Shown one piece after another: positions 1-7,740 of a stretch of 32,628 nucleotides of DNA. The stretch covers positions 1 to 32,628 of the forward strand of contig WAOS01000097.1 in assembly GCA_015521185.1 (NCBI GenBank). Direction: 5' to 3'. A program made the position numbers and the translations under genes. Numbering within the stretch: the first letter of the stretch is position 1; each line of letters starts with the position of its first letter. A model generated the notes under the pieces. It saw nothing but the letters and a program-made list of their open reading frames with translations, did no database searches and was not told the DNA's origin. This DNA comes from Desulfurococcales archaeon (lineage in GTDB: Archaea > Thermoproteota > Thermoprotei_A > Sulfolobales > Acidilobaceae).

Positions 1-9
1 GAGGAGGTC

Positions 10-480
10 ATGCTGCCCAACGGCAAGAAGATGCTTGTCGACAGAGTCATATTCCCCGAGGCGGTGGCCGTCCTACCAGTCCTAGAGGACGGGACAGCTG
101 TCCTAGTGTGGCAGTACAGGCCCGTGATAGACAAGTTCATCCTAGAGGCGCCCGCCGGCGTCCTTAGGACGGGAGAGAGCCCGGAGGAGGCGGCGCTCAG
201 GGAGATGGAGGAGGAGACAGGCTATAGGGGAGGCGATCTTGTCCGGGTAGGCTCAGCATACACTAGCCCTGGCTACTCGACGGAGAAGCTGCACCTCTAT
301 GTTGCGCTTGGGCCCAAGCCGGGCGAGGCGAGGCCGGAGGAGCACGAGATCATCCGGGTAAAACGGTATGGGCTCCGGGAGCTCGCCGAAATGGCCCTGA
401 GAGGCGAGCTAGAGGATCTCAAGACTATAGCTCTGGTGCTGGCCGCGCGGAGGATCCTGGGTGGTGAGAGTGAAGCCTAG
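10..480 (+). CDS. NUDIX hydrolase, ADP-ribose pyrophosphatase-like
   Basis: Nudix box GVLRTGESPEEAALREMEEETGY in the ORF translation. Confidence 0.9.
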   Translation: MLPNGKKMLVDRVIFPEAVAVLPVLEDGTAVLVWQYRPVIDKFILEAPAGVLRTGESPEEAALREMEEETGYRGGDLVRVGSAYTSPGYSTEKLHLYVALGPKPGEARPEEHEIIRVKRYGLRELAEMALRGELEDLKTIALVLAARRILGGESEA

Positions 481-1309
481 GCTCGCCCTGGTATATAGCA
501 CTAGTGATCCCGCGGGGAGCGGGGCCGCTGGAGAGCTAGCCGAGATAGTCGGCTGGGAGAGGGCTGAGTGCCCCCTAGCAGTGGAGTGCAGGCTTCTCCG
601 GACCGGGGAGCTGCTAGCCGGCTACAACACCGAGCAGGTTAGGTTCGAGTTCCTCGACAAGACCCCCGACCCCATGGCGGACGCCGTAGTAGTGCTGTCA
701 AGGCATGCCAGCACTAGTGGGAGGCCCACACTTACAACCCACCATACGGGCAACCCGACGGCTGAGGCCTCCCTCGGCGGGGAGCCGGAGAAGCTCGCGT
801 GGAGCGCGCCCGCGCTGAGCAAGCTCCTGCTACGCCTATACGCGGAGGAGGCCCGGGAGAGGGGGCTCCTGGATAGGTACGAGGTGAGCCTGGAGGCGAC
901 TCACCACGGGCCCACCTCGAATAGGAAGCCGCTCGTCTTCATAGAGATAGGCAGCACGCCGAGGGAGTGGGCCGACCCGGATGCTAGGCGGGCCATGGCG
1001 AGCGCGGTGGCGAGAGCGCTAGGGGCAGAACTGCCCGAGTGCGTCCCAGCCGCAGGCTACGGAGGGACACACTATCCCGCGAGGTTCACACGCCTCCACC
1101 TGGAGAGCGAGTACTGTATGGGCCACATCATACCTAAGTATGCCTTCGCGAAGGGAGTGCCCGACCACGTTATAGCTCAGGCAGTGGAGAAGACGTGGCC
1201 GAGCACCGCGTCAGTGGGGCTCGTCGAGAAGAAGAGCCTGCGGTCCGCCGAGCGCAGGAGGGTCGAGAGTATCCTTGCAGGCATGGGTGTCCCGGTTGAG
1301 AAGATATGA
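461..1309 (+). CDS. dtdA: D-aminoacyl-tRNA deacylase, archaeal DtdA/GEK1 family
   Basis: HHTGNPTAEASLGG, THHGPTSNRKPLVFIEIGS and GGTHYPARFT motifs typical of the family. Confidence 0.9.
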   Translation: MVRVKPRLALVYSTSDPAGSGAAGELAEIVGWERAECPLAVECRLLRTGELLAGYNTEQVRFEFLDKTPDPMADAVVVLSRHASTSGRPTLTTHHTGNPTAEASLGGEPEKLAWSAPALSKLLLRLYAEEARERGLLDRYEVSLEATHHGPTSNRKPLVFIEIGSTPREWADPDARRAMASAVARALGAELPECVPAAGYGGTHYPARFTRLHLESEYCMGHIIPKYAFAKGVPDHVIAQAVEKTWPSTASVGLVEKKSLRSAERRRVESILAGMGVPVEKI

Positions 1310-2336
1310 GGTTGCCGGGGCTATCGCGCTATTCATCATAGCTAAGCTAGTGGTGCTCTGGGCCTCGGGAGCAACTAGTCTCGAGGGGCTGAGGATATTC
1401 GCCACCCGCTGGGACGCCGAGCACTTCGCTAGGCTGGCGGAGGAGTGGTATAGTGGGGAGGCCGACTACGCCTTCGCGCCCCTCCTCCCAGCGACAGCGA
1501 GGATACTAGTCGTCGCGGGTCTACCGTCATGGGCGAGCGTGCTGCTGGTTGCGAACATAGGGAGCGTAGCCCTCCTAGCAGGACTGTCCCGCCTTTACGA
1601 CCCGCGCACCGCGGCACTAGTCATGGCGTTTCCTGTCCTAGCGGTGTACACGACAGCCCCCTACAGCGAGGCCCTAGCTCTCCCCTTGTTCGTGTGGGGA
1701 CTCTACGCTTACCAGAGGAAGAACTACCTCGCAGCCGGCCTACTGTTGGGGGCCTCCGCTACTGCCAGGTACACGATGGCGCTGGCCGGTGCAGTGCTCG
1801 TACTCTACACTCTCCGGAGGGGCCTGCGGGAGGCGGCGGCCCTCACAGCAGGCCTAGCCCCTGCCGCCCTCCTGCTAGCAGCGTTCCTAGCGTCTAGCCG
1901 CTGGGGGCTAACGGTCTACTTCAGAGCGGAGAGGTACTGGCAGGCGGGGTTGGGGACTCCGCTCGACCATGTAAGATGGATTCTCGAGTCGAGCATAACG
2001 GCCCAGTTCGCGAGCCTCAGAGGAATACCCGTCTCCCCCGGGCTATACGTCGCGAGGAACATCCTCTTCGCTCTCCTAGCGGTGGCGGGCCTCGCGCTTC
2101 ACTGGAGTAGGTGGAGGAGGCCCTGGGAGACCCTGGCGGCGGTCCCCGGGATAATAGTTCCTATCCTAGCCACAGGCGTGCCAGCCCTCAGCATGCCCCG
2201 CCTCATCCTGGCTGGCCTGCCGGCAATAGCGGGCCTAGCCCCCAAGGGCAGGGCCACGGCCCTGATATATGTCGCTGGGGCCCTAGCGGGGGCGTGTGTC
2301 GTAGCCGTGTGGCATATGGAGCTCTTCTTCTCGTGA
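1275..2336 (+). CDS. Polytopic membrane protein, PIG-V-like mannosyltransferase family
   Basis: Multiple hydrophobic segments; N-terminal RWDAEHFARLAEEWYS...YAFAPLLP resembles the PIG-V/GT-C WD...FPLLP region. Start uncertain (TTG 1275, GTG 1287 or TTG 1296); overlaps the end of dtdA. Confidence 0.6.
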   Translation: MQAWVSRLRRYEVAGAIALFIIAKLVVLWASGATSLEGLRIFATRWDAEHFARLAEEWYSGEADYAFAPLLPATARILVVAGLPSWASVLLVANIGSVALLAGLSRLYDPRTAALVMAFPVLAVYTTAPYSEALALPLFVWGLYAYQRKNYLAAGLLLGASATARYTMALAGAVLVLYTLRRGLREAAALTAGLAPAALLLAAFLASSRWGLTVYFRAERYWQAGLGTPLDHVRWILESSITAQFASLRGIPVSPGLYVARNILFALLAVAGLALHWSRWRRPWETLAAVPGIIVPILATGVPALSMPRLILAGLPAIAGLAPKGRATALIYVAGALAGACVVAVWHMELFFS

Positions 2337-2359
2337 GAATCCCCCCGGAGAGGAAGGAG

Positions 2360-2466
2360 TGGTAGCCGGGCGGGGATTCGAACCCCGGTCACGGGGGCTC
2401 TCCTAGCCCTGCCCCCCGGGTAGCCCCCGGGAGAGGGCCTGGCTCCTGGCCGCTTCCAGAGCCCCG
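2360..2466 (-). tRNA. tRNA-Gln(CTG)-like 3' portion with probable anticodon-loop intron; no 5' half found (candidate split tRNA)
   Basis: Minus strand: CGGGG-CTCTGGA (anticodon stem 5' strand and Gln loop, 2466-2455), about 58 nt intervening, CCCCG-TGAC-CGGGG-TTCGAAT-CCCCG-CCCGGCT-A-CCA (2396-2360). T stem pairs perfectly. The 5' acceptor strand AGCCGGG and a D arm are not recognisable upstream. Confidence 0.6.
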
Positions 2467-2502
2467 CCACGGCCCTCACAATAGGAATCCTCCCCCGGGG
2501 AG

Positions 2503-2510
2503 CCTTATAG
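2503..2510 (-). promoter_or_regulatory. TATA-like box for the tRNA-like gene
   Basis: CTATAAGG on the minus strand, about 40 nt upstream of the CGGGGCTCTGG segment. Confidence 0.45.
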
Positions 2511-2515
2511 CCCTG

Positions 2516-2534
2516 CCGGGCCGGTCCGGCCCGG
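2516..2534. repeat. 19-bp GC palindrome CCGGGCCGG-T-CCGGCCCGG between divergent promoters
   Basis: Perfect 9+1+9 inverted repeat read directly from the sequence. Confidence 0.85.
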
Positions 2535-2545
2535 TATTATTATAC
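2535..2545 (+). promoter_or_regulatory. TATA-like A/T-rich box upstream of alaS
   Basis: TATTATTATA embedded in GC-rich DNA 38 nt before the TTG start. Confidence 0.5.
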
Positions 2546-2582
2546 CTGCTGGCTTAGGAGTCTCAGAGGGGGTGCCAGGACG

Positions 2583-5297
2583 TTGGCGGCTGCTGATCCT
2601 AAAGAGTACGATCTCAACTTCTTCCGGGAGATAGGCTTCGAGAGACGTAGGGGGAAGAGGTGTCCGGTATACTTCTGGAGCCTTGGCGGCAGGTTTGAGG
2701 AGCCGCCGGATGCCCCGTGTATCGAGTACAGGTTCGAGGAGGTGCGCAGCCGGCCTGCCATGACTGTGGGGGAGGCCCGAGAGCTGTTCCTCAGCTTCTT
2801 CGAGAGGAGGGGCCACAAGAGGATTAAGCCGAGGCCCGTCGTCGCTAGGTGGAGAGACGATTTATACCTCACCATAGCCAGCATCGTGGTCTTCCAGCCC
2901 CACGTCACCAGCGGTCTCGTGCCCCCTCCCGCCAACCCTCTAACGATTAGCCAGCCAAGCATAAGGCTTGAGGACATCGATAATGTGGGTCTAACCGTTG
3001 GGAGGCACCTCACTAGCTTCGAGATGGCGGCGCACCACGCATTCAACTACCCGGATAAGCAGGTCTACTGGAAGGAGGAGACGGTCCGCCTCGCCTACGA
3101 GTTCTTCACCAAGGAGATGGACATACCCCCGGAGGAGATAGTGTTCGTAGAGTCCTGGTGGGAGGGGGGAGGCAATGCGGGGCCAAGCTTCGAGGTCGTC
3201 GTGGGCGGCCTGGAGCTAGCTACACTAGTCTTCATGAAGTACAGGGTCACCGACTCCGGCTACGAGGAGATACCGCTCAAGATAGTTGACACCGGCTACG
3301 GTGTGGAGAGGCTGGCATGGTTCACCAACAAGACCCCCACGGCATTCCACACCATCTTCGGCCCACTCCTCGGAAAGTACCGCGAGATCATAGGCGTTCC
3401 AGAGCCGCCGAGCGAGATACTATGGGCCGCGTACAAGGCTGCCGGCAGGCTGGACCCGGAGGACCCTGCAAGCGTCCAAGAGTATTATCGTAGCATAGCT
3501 CAGCGGACCGGTCTCCCCCTGGAGGACGTCGCGAGCACGATGCAGAGGGAGGCCAGACTGTATAGCGTGCTAGACCACGCCAAGACGCTCGCCCTAATGC
3601 TTGGCGACGGCATAGTGCCCTCGAACAGCGGGGAGGGGTACCTGGCGAGGCTTGTGGCTAGAAGAGCGCTCAAGCAGCTTAGCCTCTTGGGGGCTGACAG
3701 TGTTAGCCTGGCAGAGCTCGTCGATCTCCAGATAGAGTACTGGGGCAGGGACTTCCCCCAGCTCGTGGAGAACAGGGACTACATTCTGGACGCGGCAAGC
3801 CTCGAGCAGGAGAGGTTTAAGGAAGTTATTGAGAGGGGGAGGAAGATTGTTAGGAAGCTCCTGCGCAAGAAGAAGGCCCTCTCACTAGAAGACCTCATAA
3901 GGCTCTACGACAGCCACGGCATACCTCCCGAGATCATAGCCGAGGAGGCTGCTAGGCTCGGCGTCAAGGTCGAGGTACCGCACAACTTCTACAGCATAGT
4001 CGCTAGCAGGCACCAGGCACCTGAGAGGATAGCTAGGAAGAGGGAGAAGACTAACCTGCCCGCGGAGATCGCGGAGTGGGCCCGCACTCTCCCCCCGACC
4101 AGGCCCCTATACTACGAGAACCAGTATACCCGCGAGTTCGCCGCTAATGTGCTCGGATGCAGGGGGGAGCACGTTGTTCTCGACAAGACAGCGTTCTACC
4201 CTACTGGCGGTGGCCAGCTGCACGACACTGGGGTGATCTGCTTCTCCTCGGGCTGTGTGAGGGTTGTACGCGTTGAGAAGGCTAGTGACACCATAGTCCA
4301 CGTTCTAGAGCGGCCCGTGTCGTGCGTCCCCGGGGAAGAGGTGAGGGGCAGTATAGACTGGGAGAGACGGTATAGGCTGATGAGGCACCACACTGTGACC
4401 CACGTCCTCCTAGGCGCCCTACGGCGAGTGCTAGGCAACCACGTGTGGCAGGCGGGCGCGGAGAAGACCCCCCAGAAGGCGAGGTTCGACTTCACTCATC
4501 ATAGGCCCCTCACGAAAGAGCAGATACTGGAGATTGAGAGGCTCGTGAACAAGGTTATCGACGAGAAGCGTCCAGTCATAGCTAGGTTCGTGCCCAAGAA
4601 CGAGGCGGAGGAGAGATACGGGTTCACCATATACCAGGGCGGCGTCCCGATGAAGCCGGTGATAAGGCTCGTAGAGGTGAAGGACTGGGACGTTGAGGGG
4701 TGCGGCGGGACGCACCTGTCGAACACGGGAGAGATAGGCGGGTTCAAGATTATCGGCGTCGACAGGATACAGGACGGAGTGATAAGGGTCGAGTACGTCG
4801 CTGGAACGCGGGTGAGCGAGGAGGCCAGGAGGCTCGAGGAAACCCTGGAGAGGGTGGCCGGCATCCTAGGCACTGAGCCCAGCCAGGTCGAGCACGGGGC
4901 TAGGAGAACAGTCGAGACTCTGAAGAGGTACGAGGAGACGCTCAAGACCTATAGGAGGCTCTGGCTGGAGAGCGTCAGGGAGAGGATAGCTAGGGACAGG
5001 TCAAGGCTTATCATACTTGAGGCTGTCGAGCCCGATAGGAAGGAGATACAGGCCGCTCTGAAGAAGCTCACAGGCATGTTCCCGGACAAGGTAATAGGCC
5101 TCTACTATAGGGGGGACAGCCACGTTCAGCTAGAGCTAGCCACCAACGCTAAGAACATTCATCTCGGGCAGGCGGTCCGCAAGGCAGCTGAGAGTGTCGG
5201 GGCTAGAGGAGGGGGCGGTCCGAGTGTCGCGAGTGTGAGGCTCCCAGCCGACAAGCTCCAGGAGTTCGCGGAGGAACTAGCCAAGATACTAGGGTGA
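2583..5297 (+). CDS. alaS: Alanyl-tRNA synthetase, archaeal type
   Basis: 904 aa; HHTVTHVLLGALRRVLG and CGGTHLSNTGEIGGFKI editing-domain zinc motifs; archaeal N-terminal extension. Confidence 0.97.
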   Translation: MAAADPKEYDLNFFREIGFERRRGKRCPVYFWSLGGRFEEPPDAPCIEYRFEEVRSRPAMTVGEARELFLSFFERRGHKRIKPRPVVARWRDDLYLTIASIVVFQPHVTSGLVPPPANPLTISQPSIRLEDIDNVGLTVGRHLTSFEMAAHHAFNYPDKQVYWKEETVRLAYEFFTKEMDIPPEEIVFVESWWEGGGNAGPSFEVVVGGLELATLVFMKYRVTDSGYEEIPLKIVDTGYGVERLAWFTNKTPTAFHTIFGPLLGKYREIIGVPEPPSEILWAAYKAAGRLDPEDPASVQEYYRSIAQRTGLPLEDVASTMQREARLYSVLDHAKTLALMLGDGIVPSNSGEGYLARLVARRALKQLSLLGADSVSLAELVDLQIEYWGRDFPQLVENRDYILDAASLEQERFKEVIERGRKIVRKLLRKKKALSLEDLIRLYDSHGIPPEIIAEEAARLGVKVEVPHNFYSIVASRHQAPERIARKREKTNLPAEIAEWARTLPPTRPLYYENQYTREFAANVLGCRGEHVVLDKTAFYPTGGGQLHDTGVICFSSGCVRVVRVEKASDTIVHVLERPVSCVPGEEVRGSIDWERRYRLMRHHTVTHVLLGALRRVLGNHVWQAGAEKTPQKARFDFTHHRPLTKEQILEIERLVNKVIDEKRPVIARFVPKNEAEERYGFTIYQGGVPMKPVIRLVEVKDWDVEGCGGTHLSNTGEIGGFKIIGVDRIQDGVIRVEYVAGTRVSEEARRLEETLERVAGILGTEPSQVEHGARRTVETLKRYEETLKTYRRLWLESVRERIARDRSRLIILEAVEPDRKEIQAALKKLTGMFPDKVIGLYYRGDSHVQLELATNAKNIHLGQAVRKAAESVGARGGGGPSVASVRLPADKLQEFAEELAKILG

Positions 5298-6100
5298 TGG
5301 GAGGAGTGGAGTGCTACAGCAAGCTGATAGTTGATCTCGACGGCGTTGTATGGCGCGGCGGCGCCCCGATAATGGATAACGTCGAGCCCCTCTCATCTCT
5401 GCTCGCTGGGGGCGCCAAGATAGTGTTTCTCACCAACAATAGCACTAGGACGAGAGAGAGGTACGCCGAGATACTGTCGCGCCTATTGGGGGCGCCGGTC
5501 CGCCCGGAGGACGTGGTGACTAGCGGTTACAGCGCTTCCGAGTGGCTGAGGAAGAGCAGGGGATGCGCGAGGGTGCTGGTCGTCGGGGAGCACGGTCTCG
5601 TCAGCGAGCTCTCCAGAGCCTGCCACAAGCCCCTTACTCCCCCCGACTGGAGGGATGCCGATGCGGTCGTGGTAGGCCTCGACAGGGGAGTATGCTATAG
5701 GGGGCTCGCGGCGGCTCATCGGGCGATCCTGGGTGGCGCGCTCTTCATCGCGACAAATACTGATAGAAACTTCCCTGTGGAGGAGGGGACCGAGCCGGGT
5801 GCAGGAGCTATTGTGGCGCTCCTCCGAGAGAGTACTGGGAGGGAGCCAGACTTCGACGCTGGCAAGCCTGGAGGCTGGATACTGGAGCTCGCGCTGGAGA
5901 AGCTGGGCGGGGGGCCTGCCCTGGTGGTTGGTGATAGGGTCGACACTGACATGGAGATGGCTAGGCGCCACGGGCTCCCGGGGCTACTCGTTCTCACCGG
6001 CGTCACCAGGAGCCCGCCACGCGGCTCCTGGTTCAGAGTTGTGAGGTCCCTATCCGAGGCTGTGGTCGACGGGGGCCGCATATGTCTAGGGCCTCAGTAG
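5294..6100 (+). CDS. HAD superfamily hydrolase, NagD/p-nitrophenylphosphatase-like
   Basis: LIVDLDGVVWRGG, FLTNNSTRTRE and VVGDRVDTDMEMARRHGL motifs. Confidence 0.9.
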   Translation: MMGGVECYSKLIVDLDGVVWRGGAPIMDNVEPLSSLLAGGAKIVFLTNNSTRTRERYAEILSRLLGAPVRPEDVVTSGYSASEWLRKSRGCARVLVVGEHGLVSELSRACHKPLTPPDWRDADAVVVGLDRGVCYRGLAAAHRAILGGALFIATNTDRNFPVEEGTEPGAGAIVALLRESTGREPDFDAGKPGGWILELALEKLGGGPALVVGDRVDTDMEMARRHGLPGLLVLTGVTRSPPRGSWFRVVRSLSEAVVDGGRICLGPQ

Positions 6101-6793
6101 CCGGATCCTCCCGCGCTCGCTAATCTCCAATACTGATCCAGTCCTCACTGCCACCAGCTTCTCGGGATACTTACTCTCGACGTACCTGTAAGCCTCCTCG
6201 CCGCTACAGTGAGCAGGCGCTATGTAATCGCTTATGCGGGCGAGCCTATCGAGCTGGTCCGGGCTCGGGCCGTGGAAACCCCCAATTACAAGTATGGGCC
6301 TGAGACCTGTGGCTCTGGCTGCCTCCAGGGCTAGCCGGTCAACGCCTGGATGGCTGCACCCCACGACAACTATTATTCTGGAGCCCACGCGGACCGATAG
6401 GGCGTGCTCGAACAGCGGTCCAGCCCGGAGGGGCGGGGTAAGCGCGTACCTATCCGAGAGATTCAGTCCCGAACGGTTCTCCACGAGCTTGAGGGGCAGA
6501 TCCTTGGCCCATAGATGGAGGCCGGGGGGAACATACACTGTCAGGCCAGGCCTAGCTTTTGCTACGCACGCCATCCCGCCGTAGTGGTCCCAGTGCTCGT
6601 GGCTGAGGACTGCGAAGGCCGCGGTTGATAAGTCGACTCCCAGCTTCTCCGCGTTCGAGCACAGAATACTTGGGCTAGTGTCAGCGTCGAACAGGGCGTT
6701 CGCCTCGTCAGTCTCGATGAAGAGGCTCCACCCCCACTTGTTCCTTAGGCCCGGCCCAGGCCTGTTGTCGTTGAGGACTGTGAGCCTCACCAA
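6086..6793 (-). CDS. Metallo-beta-lactamase fold hydrolase, RFA-P synthase/DHPS-associated subgroup
   Basis: LSHEHWDHYGGM, VVGCSHPGVDRL, VIGGFH and PAHCSGEEAYRY motifs. Confidence 0.85.
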   Translation of the reverse strand: MVRLTVLNDNRPGPGLRNKWGWSLFIETDEANALFDADTSPSILCSNAEKLGVDLSTAAFAVLSHEHWDHYGGMACVAKARPGLTVYVPPGLHLWAKDLPLKLVENRSGLNLSDRYALTPPLRAGPLFEHALSVRVGSRIIVVVGCSHPGVDRLALEAARATGLRPILVIGGFHGPSPDQLDRLARISDYIAPAHCSGEEAYRYVESKYPEKLVAVRTGSVLEISERGRIRLLRP

Positions 6794-6798
6794 GCGTC

Positions 6799-7692
6799 TC
6801 AGCCCCTCGGGATCTCCTCAACCACTAGAGTGTTATCGCTGATATAGAGGCTTGCAGCTCTCATGCCGTGGTAGAACGAGCTGAAAACTGTGATGACGGA
6901 GCCTCTGACCCCGCCTATGCTTAGCGGCTTCCCGTGGCGGAGCGGGCGGATCATGCTCCCGCTCCTAGTGTATATTATAGCGCCGTCTACAGTCTCGTGG
7001 GCTCTCACTATGAGGCCGAGCCCGTTGGCCTCTAGGAAGGAGGCCCAGGCCTTCACGCCGTAGTAATAGGCTCCCGACCCTCTAATGCTGGGGGAGAACC
7101 AGTCTATGTCGAGGCTTGGATCGTTCCAGAGGAGTTGGAACACGATCTCGTCGCTGGGCAGATCCGCCTCCGGCTTACCCTTGATGGAGGCCGCCCGGCC
7201 TGCTATCTCCTCGATCATTACGGGCGGCTCGGGCTCGTTGAGGCATGCCCTGCAGGGTATGCCGCCGTGGACCATGAAGACTTCTCTCCATACTGCCGCC
7301 ACGGGGAGGTTCCTGTACAGTTCTCTGACTAGCTCGAGGTACTCGCGACCCCTCTTCGAGAGCGCCTCCTCGTAGAAGCCGTACCACTTGTTCATCTCGA
7401 GAGACTCGTGGTTGCCCCTCAGCAGGTAGACGTGGCTCTGCTCTGCTAGGGTGCTAGCGATTAACTCGAGATTCTCGACCCCCCTGCTCCCCCTATCGAC
7501 CACGTCTCCCAGCACTACCAGGCAGCCCGCAGTGTCGAGGTATCTCCTGAGGAACCACTCCATAGGCATCGTGTAGCCGTGCGTGTCCCCCAGAATGGCG
7601 ATGCTGTCGCAGGACAAGCCTAGCACGGGCGGCTCCCCGGCAACCCTCTCTATTGCAGCCCTAAGCGCATCGGCGCCTCTCAACGCGGACAC
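6799..7692 (-). CDS. PPP-family serine/threonine protein phosphatase
   Basis: GDTHGY, GDVVDRGSRGVE, LRGNHESLE and VHGGIP motifs. Confidence 0.92.
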   Translation of the reverse strand: MSALRGADALRAAIERVAGEPPVLGLSCDSIAILGDTHGYTMPMEWFLRRYLDTAGCLVVLGDVVDRGSRGVENLELIASTLAEQSHVYLLRGNHESLEMNKWYGFYEEALSKRGREYLELVRELYRNLPVAAVWREVFMVHGGIPCRACLNEPEPPVMIEEIAGRAASIKGKPEADLPSDEIVFQLLWNDPSLDIDWFSPSIRGSGAYYYGVKAWASFLEANGLGLIVRAHETVDGAIIYTRSGSMIRPLRHGKPLSIGGVRGSVITVFSSFYHGMRAASLYISDNTLVVEEIPRG

Positions 7693-7725
7693 CCCTGCGA
7701 CCCAGCTCTTGATATAACGCTGGAT

Positions 7726-7740
7726 AGCACTAATAGTGCT
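7726..7740. repeat. 15-bp palindrome AGCACTA-A-TAGTGCT in divergent promoter
   Basis: Perfect 7+1+7 inverted repeat, about 20 nt after GATATAAC. Confidence 0.8.

Noticed and set aside
2360-2400. Partial tRNA 3' end as an attachment-site remnant of an integrated element
   Set aside because: No integrase or mobile genes nearby, a TATA-like box is present, and the matching Gln anticodon arm upstream argues for a gene. Cannot be fully excluded.
2099-2479. 126-aa minus-strand ORF across the tRNA-like region
   Set aside because: Overlaps the tRNA T arm and the membrane protein gene; low-complexity Arg/Pro/Gly composition.
2540-3046. 168-aa minus-strand ORF opposite alaS, with 4499-4945 and 4196-4495
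   Set aside because: Shadow ORFs of alaS with no recognisable domain.
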